Positions 1 through 10,162 are shown, numbered from the stretch's first letter. The stretch is DNA of 64,000 nt from Clavibacter sp. B3I6 (GCF_030816895.1 NZ_JAUSYL010000001.1:2604001-2668000); one strand, 5' to 3'. Numbers and translations: made by a program. The notes: generated by a model from the sequence alone, not told the origin.

Positions 1-728
1 CGCCGCGTGGGCCCGAACCACAGGCCCATCTCCACCGCCTGCCCGTCGACGGACACCCACTGCGCCTCCGCCTCCTCGGGGATGAGGTCGCGGTCGAGCC
101 CCGGCCCGAGCTTGATCCCGGCGGCCCGCCCCGCCGCGAGCGCGAACGCGGCGGAGAGGGTGGGAGAGTAGGCGTCCGGATCCGAGATGCGCCGGGTGGA
201 GGAGTGCCCGTCGGTGCGCCGCGCCGGGTCGAGGTACACGCCGTCGACGCGGCCGGCGTCGAACGCCTCGGCCGTGCCCTGCTCGACCTCCGCCTCGGGG
301 AAGGGCGCCAGGTTCCAGCCGGCGACCGCCGCCGTCACCTCGTCGCGCTCCACGGCCGTCACGCGGATCCCGATGGCCGCCATCGCCATGGCGTCCCCGC
401 CGATCCCGCAGCCGAGGTCCGCGACGTGCGCGACGCCGGCCTGCTGGAAGCGGCCCGCGTGCTGCGCCGCGACGGCCAGCCGGGTCGCCTGCTCGAGCCC
501 CGCCTCGGTGAAGAGCATGCGCTCGGCGAAGTCGCCGAACTTGACCCGCGCGCGGGCCCGCAGGCGGGCCTGCGTGAGCACCGCGCTGACGCGGGCGAGC
601 GAGTGCCCCTCGGCCCGCAGCGCGCTGACGATCCGCACCATGTCGTCGCCCGGTCGGGGCTCAGGGAGGGAGTCGAGCAGGCGGAGCCCCTCGAGCGAGA
701 GCACCTCGCGGAGGTCGGTCTGGTCCAT
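1..728 (-). CDS. THUMP-like class I SAM-dependent methyltransferase (3' end outside window)
   Basis: About 242 codons are visible and the frame runs off the left edge, so the C-terminus is missing. The protein starts [18 protein letters not shown] and has a helical N-terminal part (about residues 1-100). A Rossmann methyltransferase core follows, with the SAM-binding loop [16 protein letters not shown] near residue 105 and the acidic strand-2 end [20 protein letters not shown] segment near residue 170 is typical of the actinobacterial 'THUMP-like domain' methyltransferases. The substrate is unknown; an RNA base is likely by analogy with THUMP families. The ATG at 728 is chosen because a -10-like TACGGT lies exactly 6 nt upstream on the minus strand, which fits a leaderless mRNA. 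The gene is divergent from groES. Confidence 0.8.
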   Translation of the reverse strand, partial: MDQTDLREVLSLEGLRLLDSLPEPRPGDDMVRIVSALRAEGHSLARVSAVLTQARLRARARVKFGDFAERMLFTEAGLEQATRLAVAAQHAGRFQQAGVAHVADLGCGIGGDAMAMAAIGIRVTAVERDEVTAAVAGWNLAPFPEAEVEQGTAEAFDAGRVDGVYLDPARRTDGHSSTRRISDPDAYSPTLSAAFALAAGRAAGIKLGPGLDRDLIPEEAEAQWVSVDGQAVEMGLWFGPTR

Positions 729-734
729 CCGCCC

Positions 735-740
735 ACCGTA
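735..740 (-). promoter_or_regulatory. -10 box for leaderless methyltransferase mRNA
   Basis: TACGGT on the minus strand, 6 nt before the ATG at 728. The same box-to-start spacing recurs throughout the window. Confidence 0.5.
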
Positions 741-760
741 CCGGGGCCGCTTCCCACGGA

Positions 761-787
761 TTGGCACTCGCGTTGCACGAGTGCAAG
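761..787 (+). promoter_or_regulatory. CIRCE operator (HrcA binding site)
   Basis: TTGGCACTC, a 9-nt spacer and GAGTGCAAG form the inverted repeat of the CIRCE element (consensus TTAGCACTC-N9-GAGTGCTAA, with one change in the left arm and two in the right). It overlaps the groES -35, so HrcA bound here would block transcription until heat shock. Confidence 0.9.
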
Positions 788-802
788 CCCAGCCCGTAGA
801 AT
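773..802 (+). promoter_or_regulatory. groES promoter
   Basis: -35 TTGCAC (773-778) and -10 TAGAAT (797-802) with an 18-nt spacer. The -35 lies inside the CIRCE repeat. The predicted leader before the groES GTG is about 65 nt. Confidence 0.7.
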
Positions 803-872
803 CTCACCTGGCACTCTCCCCCGGGGATTGCCAATCAGTCTTGTCCCGTATGTGAGAAGGAAGAGGTCAACC

Positions 873-1169
873 GTGTCGGTCTCCATCAAGCCGCTCGAGG
901 ATCGCATCGTCATCCAGCAGGTCGAAGCCGAGCAGACCACCGCGTCTGGTCTGGTCATCCCCGACACCGCCAAGGAGAAGCCCCAGGAGGGCGAGGTCGT
1001 GGCCGTGGGCCCCGGTCGCATCGACGACAACGGCAACCGCGTCCCGCTCGACGTCGCCGTGGGCGACAAGGTCATCTACTCCAAGTACGGCGGAACCGAG
1101 GTCAAGTACGACGGCCAGGACCTCCTCGTCCTCTCCGCGCGCGACGTCCTCGCCGTCATCGAGCGCTGA
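873..1169 (+). CDS. groES: Co-chaperonin GroES (Hsp10)
   Basis: 98 residues, the normal GroES length, beginning [20 protein letters not shown]. The mobile-loop region [16 protein letters not shown] (about residues 22-37) and the C-terminal [15 protein letters not shown] and [13 protein letters not shown] segments match GroES. It forms the heptameric lid of the GroEL chamber. The GTG at 873 has an AGGAAGAGG ribosome site 6-7 nt upstream. The frame stays open far upstream, but that extension is antisense to the neighbouring methyltransferase and is not credible. Expression should be heat-inducible through the CIRCE operator. The gene stands alone: rarD follows a strong terminator, and groEL is not in this window. 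Confidence 0.97.
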   Translation: MSVSIKPLEDRIVIQQVEAEQTTASGLVIPDTAKEKPQEGEVVAVGPGRIDDNGNRVPLDVAVGDKVIYSKYGGTEVKYDGQDLLVLSARDVLAVIER

Positions 1170-1199
1170 CGCTCGTCGCGTAGCGACACCGCACCACCC

Positions 1200-1232
1200 G
1201 GGAGCCCGGCCGACGCGTTCGGCCGGGCTCCC
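1200..1232 (+). terminator. Rho-independent terminator after groES
   Basis: A perfect 13-bp GC-rich stem (GGGAGCCCGGCCG / CGGCCGGGCTCCC) with a 7-nt loop. It lacks a T-run, as is usual in high-GC actinobacteria. Confidence 0.8.
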
Positions 1233-1265
1233 GTGCGTCCGGGAGGGCGCCGTCCGCCGCGGGGC

Positions 1266-1271
1266 TAGCCT
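1266..1271 (+). promoter_or_regulatory. -10 box for leaderless rarD mRNA
   Basis: TAGCCT ends exactly 6 nt before the GTG start at 1278. Confidence 0.55.
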
Positions 1272-1277
1272 CGGGAG

Positions 1278-2231
1278 GTGACGCACCCCGCCCCGGAGCC
1301 CTCGACCCGCACCGGCCTCCTCGCCGCCGTGAGCGCGTACGGCCTGTGGGGCGTGCTCCCCGTCTTCTTCCTCCTGCTCGTCCCGGCCGGGGCGTTCGAG
1401 ATCGTCGGCTGGCGCATCCTCTTCTCGCTCGTCGTCTGCGCCGTCGTCATCACGGTCGCCCGCCGCTGGTCGCACGTGGCCGCCATCGTGCGGAGGCCGC
1501 GGATCCTCCTCGGCCTCGGGCTCGCCGGCCACCTGATCCTCGTCAACTGGACCGTCTACGTGTACGGCACGCTCTCCGGCCGCGTCGTCGAGACGGCGCT
1601 CGGCTACTTCATCAACCCGATCGTCACCGTGCTCCTCGGCGTGATCCTGCTGCGGGAGCGCCTGCGGCCCCTGCAGTGGACGGCCGTCGGGCTGAGCGCC
1701 GTCGCGGTCGCCGTCATCGCGATCGGCTACGGCCAGCTGCCGTGGGTCTCGCTGGCGCTCGCCGGGTCCTTCGGCCTCTACGGCCTGGTGAAGAAGCGCG
1801 TGAGCGGCGGGGCGGACGCGCTCTCGGGCCTGGCGCTCGAGACCGCCTGGCTCGTGCCGGCCGCCACGGCCATGCTCGTGATCACCGGAGCGGGAGCGGG
1901 CCTCACGATCGGCACGGTCTCGCTCGGGCACACCCTCCTCCTGGTGAGCACCGGCGTCGTGACCGCGGGACCGCTCCTCCTGTTCGGCTTTGCCGCGGGC
2001 CGCCTGCCGCTCTCGGTGATCGGCCTCACCCAGTACCTGGCGCCGCTCCTGCAGTTCGCCTTCGGCGTCTTCGTGATGCACGAGGCCATGCCGCCGGAGC
2101 GCTGGGCGGGATTCGCGATCGTCTGGGCGGCCCTCGTGCTGCTCACGATCGACATGCTCCGCACGGCCCGCCGCCCGGCGGCGCCCCGGGTGCCCATGCA
2201 GAGGGAACCGGCGGTCGTCGACGGCATCTGA
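1278..2231 (+). CDS. rarD: RarD-type EamA-family transporter
   Basis: 317 residues with about ten hydrophobic segments, arranged as the two five-helix EamA halves of the drug/metabolite transporter superfamily. The opening GLLAAVSAYGLWGVLPVFF, the GWRILFSLV segment and the later VIGLTQYLAPLLQF stretch are RarD signatures. E. coli RarD was named for chloramphenicol sensitivity, and its true substrate is unsettled. The GTG at 1278 is favoured because TAGCCT sits 6 nt upstream; the apparent GGGAGG touches the start codon and is too close to act as a ribosome site. It has its own promoter after the groES terminator. Confidence 0.88.
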   Translation: MTHPAPEPSTRTGLLAAVSAYGLWGVLPVFFLLLVPAGAFEIVGWRILFSLVVCAVVITVARRWSHVAAIVRRPRILLGLGLAGHLILVNWTVYVYGTLSGRVVETALGYFINPIVTVLLGVILLRERLRPLQWTAVGLSAVAVAVIAIGYGQLPWVSLALAGSFGLYGLVKKRVSGGADALSGLALETAWLVPAATAMLVITGAGAGLTIGTVSLGHTLLLVSTGVVTAGPLLLFGFAAGRLPLSVIGLTQYLAPLLQFAFGVFVMHEAMPPERWAGFAIVWAALVLLTIDMLRTARRPAAPRVPMQREPAVVDGI

Positions 2232-2301
2232 TGCGGATCCCGTCGCGCATTCCCCGAAAGGTAACGATCGGGTCGCGTTACACGCTGGAAATGCCGATGC
2301 A

Positions 2302-2330
2302 TTGTGTCCGTCTCACGCGCACCCTAGGGT
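2302..2330 (+). promoter_or_regulatory. livJ promoter
   Basis: -35 TTGTGT (2302-2307), a 17-nt spacer and -10 TAGGGT (2325-2330). The leader to the ATG at 2410 is about 73 nt and includes an AAGGAG ribosome site. Confidence 0.65.
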
Positions 2331-2409
2331 CGCACCAGGCGAGGCGCGCATTCGCGTGCCTCATGCACCACATTCCCGAGCATCACCACACACATCCATA
2401 AGGAGCACC

Positions 2410-3699
2410 ATGAGCGCATTCGGCAGGGCTTCGGCCTCCCGCTCACGATCCGCCCGCACCGCCCTCAGCGCCGTCACCGTCGCGGTGGCCGGCGCCCTCG
2501 TCCTGGCCGGCTGCTCCGGCGGCGGCGACGCCGGAGGCACCGGAGGAGGCACGGCCGACGGCGGCCTGGACCTCAAGATCGGCACGATCCTCCCGCAGAC
2601 CGGTTCGCTGGCCGTCCTCGGCCCGCCCGAGTTCGCCGGCGTGCACCTCGCCGAGCAGGAGATCAACGACGCGAAGGCCGGCATCACGGTCACCGTGACC
2701 GACAAGGACTCGGGCGACACCACCACCGACATCGCGAGCCAGTCCGCCACGTCGCTCATCGCGGACGGCAACAGCGCCATCCTCGGTGCCGCGTCCTCCG
2801 GCGTCTCGAAGACCTTCATCGACCAGGTCACGCAGGCCGGCGTCGTGCAGCTGTCGCCGGCGAACACCTCGCCCGACTTCACGACCTACGAGGACGACGG
2901 CTACTACTGGCGCACCGCCCCCTCGGACGTGCTCCAGGGCCGCATCCTCGGCAACAAGATCCTCCAGGACGGCAAGACCAACGTCTCGATCCTCTACATG
3001 AACGACGCGTACGGCACCGGCCTCCGCGAGAACATCAAGAAGACGCTCGAGGAGGGCGGCGCCACCATCGCCGCCGAGTCGGTCTTCGAGCCGTCCGCCA
3101 CGGACTTCAACAGCGCCATCACGTCGGTGCTCGCCCCGAACCCCGACGCGCTCGTGGTCATCTCGTTCGACGAGATCAAGACGATCGCCGACCAGCTCGC
3201 GTCCAAGGGCTTCGACTTCGCGAACTTCTACGGCACGGACGGCAACTACGGCGTCATCAAGGAGACCGACACCAACGTCGACATCGCGGGCGCGCAGTTC
3301 ACGAACCCCGGCGTCGAGGCCAAGGAGGACTTCCAGGGTCGTCTGCAGGACATGGTCAAGGCCGACGGCGACCCCGAGCTGACCGTGTTCAGCTACGCCG
3401 CCGAGTCCTACGACGGCACGACGCTCCTCGCCCTCGCCGCCCTCCAGGGCGGTGCGACCGACGGCGCCACGCTGAAGGAGAACCTGCAGTCCGTCTCCGA
3501 GGGCGGCACCAAGTGCGAGTCCTTCGCCGACTGCGCGAAGCTCATCGAGGACGGCGAGGACGTCGACTACGACGGCATCTCCGGCCCCATCACGTGGGAT
3601 GAGAACGGCGACCCGACCGAGGCGTACGTCTCCGTCTACAAGTACACCGAGGGCAACGTCCAGACCTTCTCCGAGCAGGTCTACGGCAAGCTCGACTAG
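2410..3699 (+). CDS. livJ: Branched-chain amino acid-type ABC transporter substrate-binding lipoprotein
   Basis: 429 residues. The N-terminus has a basic region, a hydrophobic stretch and a lipobox LVLAGC near residue 35, so it is a lipoprotein held on the outer face of the membrane. The mature part is a Leu/Ile/Val-type periplasmic binding fold (Peripla_BP_6): IGTILPQTGSLAVLGPPE opens domain 1 and GTDGNYG lies in the hinge region. One cysteine pair (KCESFADCAK) could form a surface disulfide. An AAGGAG ribosome site precedes the ATG. The transporter's membrane and ATPase genes are the convergent livHMGF operon about 450 bp downstream, so the binding protein is transcribed separately. The substrate is not provable from sequence; amide or peptide uptake is possible in this family. 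Confidence 0.87.
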   Translation: MSAFGRASASRSRSARTALSAVTVAVAGALVLAGCSGGGDAGGTGGGTADGGLDLKIGTILPQTGSLAVLGPPEFAGVHLAEQEINDAKAGITVTVTDKDSGDTTTDIASQSATSLIADGNSAILGAASSGVSKTFIDQVTQAGVVQLSPANTSPDFTTYEDDGYYWRTAPSDVLQGRILGNKILQDGKTNVSILYMNDAYGTGLRENIKKTLEEGGATIAAESVFEPSATDFNSAITSVLAPNPDALVVISFDEIKTIADQLASKGFDFANFYGTDGNYGVIKETDTNVDIAGAQFTNPGVEAKEDFQGRLQDMVKADGDPELTVFSYAAESYDGTTLLALAALQGGATDGATLKENLQSVSEGGTKCESFADCAKLIEDGEDVDYDGISGPITWDENGDPTEAYVSVYKYTEGNVQTFSEQVYGKLD

Positions 3700-3720
3700 C
3701 ACCGCACCACGCACGTCCCG

Positions 3721-3750
3721 AGGGGCCCGGTCCGCATGGACCGGGCCCCT
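3721..3750 (+). terminator. Terminator after livJ
   Basis: A perfect 13-bp stem AGGGGCCCGGTCC / GGACCGGGCCCCT with a 4-nt loop, 22 nt after the livJ stop. Confidence 0.85.
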
Positions 3751-4090
3751 TCGGCGTGCCCGGGCGGCCGTCGCCGCGCGGCGTGGGAGCTCGGATCCGA
3801 CTGGGTCGCGACGCACGCATGCCCGAGGCGCGGGACGGCGTCCTGGCGGCCGGTGGAGCGGCGACGGAGTCCTCCTGCGCCGGCTGCCCCGACCCCGGTC
3901 CGCGCCGCCCTGCGCCGATTGGGCGGGGTCATCGCCGAGGACCTGCCGCAGCGCCGTCAGGGCGTCAGGGCGTCAGGGGAGGGCTGCCGTGCACGGATCC
4001 CGACCCGGACCGCGGCGCGCCTCCATGAGGGCGCGGGCGACGCGGGCGGCGCCCGTCATCATCCGGGTCCCCGCCGCCCGGTCATGCCCC
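3751..4090. other. Intergenic, no gene seen
   Basis: About 340 bp between the convergent livJ and livF terminators. Open frames here lack a ribosome site and have atypical composition. The only local structure is a short direct repeat of GGCGTCA around 3955-3980. Confidence 0.5.
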
Positions 4091-4138
4091 GCACACGACG
4101 ACGCGGCACCCCCGGAGGGATGCCGCGTCGGGTCGTGC
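4091..4138 (-). terminator. Terminator of the livHMGF operon
   Basis: An inverted repeat with core CGACGCGGCA (4099-4108) and TGCCGCGTCG (4121-4130), located just beyond the livF stop at 4149. Confidence 0.65.
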
Positions 4139-4148
4139 GAAGAGCGGA

Positions 4149-4907
4149 TCAGGGCTGCGGCGCCGCCTTGGCCTTCTCCTGGTCGGCCGCGAGCGTGCCG
4201 AGGTACAGCTCGATGACCTTCGGGTCGTTCATGAGCTCGCGCCCCCGGCCCTCGTACGCGTCCCTGCCCTGGTCGAGGACGTAGCCGCGGTCGCAGATCT
4301 GCAGGGCGCGACGGGCGTTCTGCTCCACGATCATGACCGAGACGCCCGCGCGGTTGATCTGCGCGACGTTGATGAACGTCTCGTCCTGGCGCACGGGGGA
4401 CAGGCCGGCGCTCGGCTCGTCGAGGAGCAGGACCGTCGGGTCCATCATGAGCGCGCGCGACATGGCGACCATCTGGCGCTCGCCGCCGGACAGGGATCCG
4501 GCGCGCTGCTTGAGGCGCTTGCCGAGCTCCGGGAACAGGTCGGTGACGAACGCCAGCCGCTCCTTGTACATCTTGGGCTTCTGGTAGACGCCCATCTGCA
4601 GGTTCTCGTCGATCGTGAGGGTCGGGAACACGTTGTTGTTCTGCGGCACCATGCCCACGCCGCGCGTCACGAGCTTGTCGGCCTTGAGGCCGGTGATGTC
4701 CTGGCCGTTCAGCTCGATGCTGCCGCCGCGCACGTTCACCTGCCCGAAGATCGCCTTGAGGAGCGTCGACTTGCCCGCGCCGTTCGGGCCGATGATGCCC
4801 ACGAGCTCGCCCTTGTCGACGTGCACGTTGCACCCGTTGAGGATGTTGACCCCGGGCAGGTAGCCCGCGTGGAGGTCGGTGGTCTGGAGGACCCGCTCTG
4901 CCGTCAC
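4149..4907 (-). CDS. livF: ABC transporter ATPase, LivF type
   Basis: 252 residues. Walker A GPNGAGKSTL is near residue 38, the signature is SLSGGERQM, and Walker B is VLLLDEPSAGLSP. The Q-loop stretch VPQNNNVFPTLT and the late VIVEQNARRAL H-loop variant are typical of LivF. It energises uptake with LivG on the cytosolic face of LivHM. The GTG start at 4907 overlaps the livG stop by 4 nt (GTGA), implying translational coupling. It is the last gene of the operon and ends in a short acidic/Lys-Ala tail. Alternative starts would break the overlap. Confidence 0.9.
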   Translation of the reverse strand: MTAERVLQTTDLHAGYLPGVNILNGCNVHVDKGELVGIIGPNGAGKSTLLKAIFGQVNVRGGSIELNGQDITGLKADKLVTRGVGMVPQNNNVFPTLTIDENLQMGVYQKPKMYKERLAFVTDLFPELGKRLKQRAGSLSGGERQMVAMSRALMMDPTVLLLDEPSAGLSPVRQDETFINVAQINRAGVSVMIVEQNARRALQICDRGYVLDQGRDAYEGRGRELMNDPKVIELYLGTLAADQEKAKAAPQP

Positions 4908-5827
4908 TTCTCTGCCGCTTCCTTCTCGATCTCGTCCTTGACGAGGTCGGACTCCATGTCCTTCGCCACCTCGCGCTGGCCCGTGAGGGTGCCGAGGTCG
5001 GTGTCGTGGTGGGCGCCGAGGTAGGCGTCGATGACGGCCGGGTCGCTCATCACGGTGGAGGGCGGGCCCTCGGCGACGATGCGGCCCTCGGCCATGACGA
5101 CGACCCAGTCGGCGATCTCGTTGACCATGTGCATGTCGTGCTCGACGAACAGCACGGTCATGCCCTCGGTCTTGAGGTCGAGGATGTGGTGCAGCAGCGA
5201 CTGCGTCAGCGCGGGGTTGACCCCGGCCATCGGCTCGTCGAGCATCACGAGCTCGGGCTTGGTCATGAGCGCCCGCGCCATCTCGAGGAGCTTCCGCTGG
5301 CCGCCGGAGAGGCTGGCCGCGTAGTCCTCCTCCTTGGCGTCGAGCTTGAACTTCCGGAGGAGTCCGCGAGCGCGCTCCGTGATCTCGTCCTCCTTCTTTC
5401 TCCAGAGGGGGCGGATCAGGGCGGAGAAGAAGTTCTCGCCGCCCTGGCCGGTGGCGCCGAGGCGCATGTTCTCCAGCACCGTCATGCCGCCGAGCGCCTT
5501 CGTGAGCTGGAACGTGCGCACCATGCCGAGGCGGGCGACGCGGAACGCGCTCATGCCGGCGAGGTTCCGGCCCGAGAACTCCCACTTGCCCGTGTTCGGC
5601 TTGTCGAAGCCGGTGAGCAGGTTGAAGAAGGTCGTCTTGCCGGCGCCGTTCGGGCCGATGAGGGCCGTGATGGAGCCGCGCGGGATCTCGAGGTGGTCGA
5701 CGTCGACCGCCTTCAGGCCGCCGAACTGCCGACTGACGCCGTGCGCGACGATGATGGGGTCCCTCTTGGCGCAGCCCGGACCGGCGTCGCCGTCGAGGAT
5801 GGCCGAGACCGGGGTCTTGTCAGGCAA
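4904..5827 (-). CDS. livG: ABC transporter ATPase, LivG type
   Basis: 307 residues. Walker A is GPNGAGKTTFFNLLTGF, the signature is SLSGGQRKLLEMARAL, Walker B is VMLDEPMAGVNP and the H-loop is VLFVEHDMHMV. The MAGVNP variant and the MVRTFQ Q-loop mark LivG rather than LivF. A charged C-terminal tail (residues about 280-307) extends beyond the usual about 255 residues. The start is TTG at 5827, overlapping the livM end by 8 nt; an internal start nearer the ATPase core (about residue 24) is possible because residues 1-22 are not conserved-looking. It pairs with LivF to power the importer. Confidence 0.88.
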   Translation of the reverse strand: MPDKTPVSAILDGDAGPGCAKRDPIIVAHGVSRQFGGLKAVDVDHLEIPRGSITALIGPNGAGKTTFFNLLTGFDKPNTGKWEFSGRNLAGMSAFRVARLGMVRTFQLTKALGGMTVLENMRLGATGQGGENFFSALIRPLWRKKEDEITERARGLLRKFKLDAKEEDYAASLSGGQRKLLEMARALMTKPELVMLDEPMAGVNPALTQSLLHHILDLKTEGMTVLFVEHDMHMVNEIADWVVVMAEGRIVAEGPPSTVMSDPAVIDAYLGAHHDTDLGTLTGQREVAKDMESDLVKDEIEKEAAEK

Positions 5828-6791
5828 AGTGCGTCTCCTTCTTCTTCCCGAAGATGCCCTGTGGTCGGAAGATCACGAGCAGCATGAGCGCGACGCCCAC
5901 GATGATGAAGCGGATCGGGCCCTGCTGGGTGCTCGAGATGGGCAGCCACTCGTTCGATACCGCGAGGCTGAGCAGGCCGTCCGAGAGCGACAGCGTGACC
6001 CAGAAGATGATCGAGCCGATGACCGGGCCGAAGATCGTCGCGGCACCGCCCAGCAGCATGATCGTGTAGAGGAAGAACGTGAGCTGCGTGCCGTAGTTGT
6101 CGGGCTGCAGCGACCTCGGGAGGATGAAGACCACGCCCGCGAGCCCGCCGAACACGCCGCCGAGCACGAGCGCCTGCATCTTGTAGGAGTACACGTTCTT
6201 GCCGAGCGCGCGGACCGCGTCCTCGTCCTCGCGCACGCCCTTCAGCACGCGGCCCCAGGGGCTGCGCATGAGCAGGAAGACCAGGAGGCAGGCGATGCCG
6301 ACGAGGCCCCAGCCCACGATGCGGATCCACCACTGGTCGGCGGAGTAGGTGAGGACGCCGGCGCCGAAGCGGCCCTCGGGCAGCGGGTTGAGGTCGTTGA
6401 ACCCCGCGGCCGCGCCGTTGATGCCCTCGGAGCCGCCCGTGACGCTCGAGAACTCCGGCGTCTTGACGCTCAACCGGATGATCTCCGCCGCCGCGATGGT
6501 CACGATGCTCAAGTAGTCGGCCCGCAACCGGAGGGTCGGGATGCCGAGGATGAGCGCGAACACGGTGCTGGCGACGATCGCCGCGAGGAGGGACGCCCAG
6601 ACGGGCCAGTCGTACATGACCGCCGTGATGGCGAACGCGTACCCGCCGATGGCCATGAAGCCGGCCTGGCCGAAGTTGAGCAGGCCCGTGAAGCCGAAGT
6701 GGATCACGAGGCCGACGGTCGCGAGCGCGTACGCCGCGGTGGTCGGCGAGAAGATCTCGCCGATCGCCAGGAAGATGAAGTTGGTGTTCAT
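5820..6791 (-). CDS. livM: ABC transporter permease, LivM type
   Basis: 323 residues with about nine membrane segments. GFTGLLNFGQAGFMAIGGYA near residue 33 and the LRADYLSIVTIAAAEIIR coupling region are LivM landmarks. The C-terminus ends in RPQGIFGKKK, a feature shared by LivH/LivM permeases. It forms the membrane channel with LivH. The ATG at 6791 lies 6 nt after the livH stop, so the two are one transcript. Confidence 0.9.
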   Translation of the reverse strand: MNTNFIFLAIGEIFSPTTAAYALATVGLVIHFGFTGLLNFGQAGFMAIGGYAFAITAVMYDWPVWASLLAAIVASTVFALILGIPTLRLRADYLSIVTIAAAEIIRLSVKTPEFSSVTGGSEGINGAAAGFNDLNPLPEGRFGAGVLTYSADQWWIRIVGWGLVGIACLLVFLLMRSPWGRVLKGVREDEDAVRALGKNVYSYKMQALVLGGVFGGLAGVVFILPRSLQPDNYGTQLTFFLYTIMLLGGAATIFGPVIGSIIFWVTLSLSDGLLSLAVSNEWLPISSTQQGPIRFIIVGVALMLLVIFRPQGIFGKKKETHFA

Positions 6792-6797
6792 GCGCGG

Positions 6798-8254
6798 CTA
6801 ACCGATCCGATCTTTCCGACCCAGGATGCCCTGGGGCCTGACGAGCAGGATGACGATCATGACCACGAGAGCGGCCACGTACTTCATGTTCTCGGGCAGG
6901 ACCATGGTGCTGACGTTGATGAACACGCCGATCACGATCGAGCCGATGAGCGCGCCGAACGCCGTGCCCAGGCCGCCGAGGACGACCGCGGAGAAGACGA
7001 GCAGCAGGATGGACGCGCCCGTGTCCCACCGCAGCGACTGGTAGTAGGCGATGAAGACGCCGGACAGCGCGGCGAGGGCCGCGCCGCCGATCCACACGAC
7101 CCGGATCACGCCCTCGACGTCGATGCCGGACGCTGCCGCGAGCGAGCGGTTGTCGGAGACGGCGCGGGTGGCCTTGCCGATCTTCGTGTACAGCAGCACG
7201 TAGGCGACGGCGAGGAGCAGCACGATCGAGACCACGGCGCCGGCGACGTCGGTGAACTTGAGGCTCACCGGCCCGACGACCAGGAACGGCGCCGGGCTGT
7301 TGGGGAGCGTCAGGCGGTCCGCGCCGAAGATGAACTGGAAGAGGTAGCGGAGGGCGAGCGACAAACCGATCGTGACGATCATCAGCGGCACGAGGCCGAG
7401 GCCCCGCTTCCGGAGGGGCTTCCAGATCGCCGCGTCCTGCGCGTAGCCGAACGCGCCGCCGAGGACCACCGTGATCAGGATCGCGAGCACCGGGTTGAGG
7501 CCGAGCACGTTGCTGAACAGGTACGCCATCAGCGCGCCGAAGGTCACCAGCTCGCCGTGGGCGAAGTTGTTGAGGCCGGTGGTGCCGTAGATGAGGGAGA
7601 GGCCGATGGCGGCGAGGGCGAGGAGGAGGCCGAAGATGAGGCCCGTCACCACCTTGGGCCAGAAGATCTTCCAGAAGTTGTTGCCCGTCACGGGCTCCGC
7701 GGTGCCCGAGACCGCGCCGGTCTCGGTGTCCGGGGCGGCGGTCTCGCCGCCCGACGGCGTCCCGGCGTCGGTGCTCGGCGTGGGGCTCGCACCGCCCGCG
7801 CCGCCCGCGGCGGCGTCGGGGGAGAGGAAGAAGAAGGCCGGCACGTTCTTGTTGCCCGCGGCCACGTCGATCTCGCGGGGGCTCGAGCCCGCGCGGGGGA
7901 GGCCGGCGCCCTCGGGGATCGTCGACTCGTCGACCTGGACCGTGAACGAGCCCGGCGCGCTGAGCCCGACCTCGGCCTTGCCCTCCGCGTCCGTCGTGCC
8001 GGTGGCGCGTCGACGCCGCCGCCCGAGACCGTGACGGTCACCCCGGCGATGCCGGTCTTGTCGGCGTCCGCCCGGACCCACACGAGCAGCGACTGCTCGG
8101 CGGCGGCCGGGTCGACCGCCTGCGGCGCCGCGCGCGGATCCGCGTGGGCGCCCGACGGGGGCGAGAGGAGAAGTGCGGTGCAGGCGAACGCCACCGCGAG
8201 AATCAGGGCCCACACGCGCTGCGCGCGTGCTCCGGCCGAACCAGTGGCTATCAC
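6798..8254 (-). CDS. livH: ABC transporter permease LivH with extracytoplasmic N-terminal domain; frameshifted at about 8004
   Basis: Read as 486 codons with one missing base. The start is GTG at 8254 (MIATGSAGARAQR), with GGAGG four nt upstream. Residues about 12-40 look like a signal peptide, followed by a beta-rich domain of SpaA/CarboxypepD-regulatory type (SLLVWVRADADKTGIAGVTV, later SFTVQVDEST). A Pro/Thr/Ser linker comes next, and the LivH permease (IFGLLLALAAIGLSLIYG to RPQGILGRKDRIG) begins near residue 180. The frame changes between the SGGGVDA and TGTTDAEGK coding stretches: one base is lacking near 8004. Either the sequence is wrong there or the gene is broken. It is the first gene of livHMGF. 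Confidence 0.78.
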
Positions 8255-8493
8255 TAGACCTCCATAGGGGGAGCCGGCGGATGGTGAGTTCCGCGCAGGC
8301 GCCGCGACTACCGTCAGGACGACGTTGGTTGACAGTACGTGCTGATTATGTCCTGGATGTTTCGGGGCCGGGCCGCGTGGCGACGTGCTACGCGGGGAAT
8401 AGCGCACGACGGCGACCGTTAACATCGATGCACCGGTTGCCGACGCGGTCCCCCGGCTCCACCATCCGCCTCTCATCGTCCCCTGGAGGGAAC
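8255..8493. promoter_or_regulatory. Divergent livH / guaB promoter region
   Basis: 239 bp. A CATAAT -10-like box points toward livH at 8345-8350 (minus strand). For guaB, TAACAT at 8420-8425 is a candidate -10 but has no good -35. A TTGACA at 8329-8334 has no -10 at a usable distance. None of these assignments is strong. Confidence 0.35.
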
Positions 8494-9997
<1,504 letters not shown>

Positions 9998-10030
9998 GGC
10001 GAGGAGCCGCGCGATCCGCGCGGTGGTGAC

Positions 10031-10061
10031 GAGGGGCCGGTGCGCATCGCACCGGCCCCTC
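10031..10061 (+). terminator. Terminator after guaB
   Basis: A perfect 12-bp stem GAGGGGCCGGTG / CACCGGCCCCTC with a 7-nt loop. Confidence 0.8.
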
Positions 10062-10162
10062 GCGCGTGCGGGCGCTCCCTCACAGGGCGCAGGGCGCACG
10101 GGGTGTCCGGCGGGTCGCGGGGCCTCGCGTGCCGGGGCGGTCCCCGACGCGACACTTCCCGC

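Noticed and set aside
204..872. Long upstream extension of the groES frame
   Set aside because: It is antisense to the methyltransferase gene and GroES has a fixed length of about 98 residues; a ribosome site marks the GTG at 873.
3751..4090. Small gene or regulatory RNA between livJ and livF
   Set aside because: Only two terminator hairpins and a trivial 7-bp repeat are visible; no promoter or conserved structure.
8329..8351. TTGACA as a consensus -35 for guaB
   Set aside because: The only -10-like sequence downstream (TTATGT) is 11 nt away; a 16-19 nt spacer is needed.
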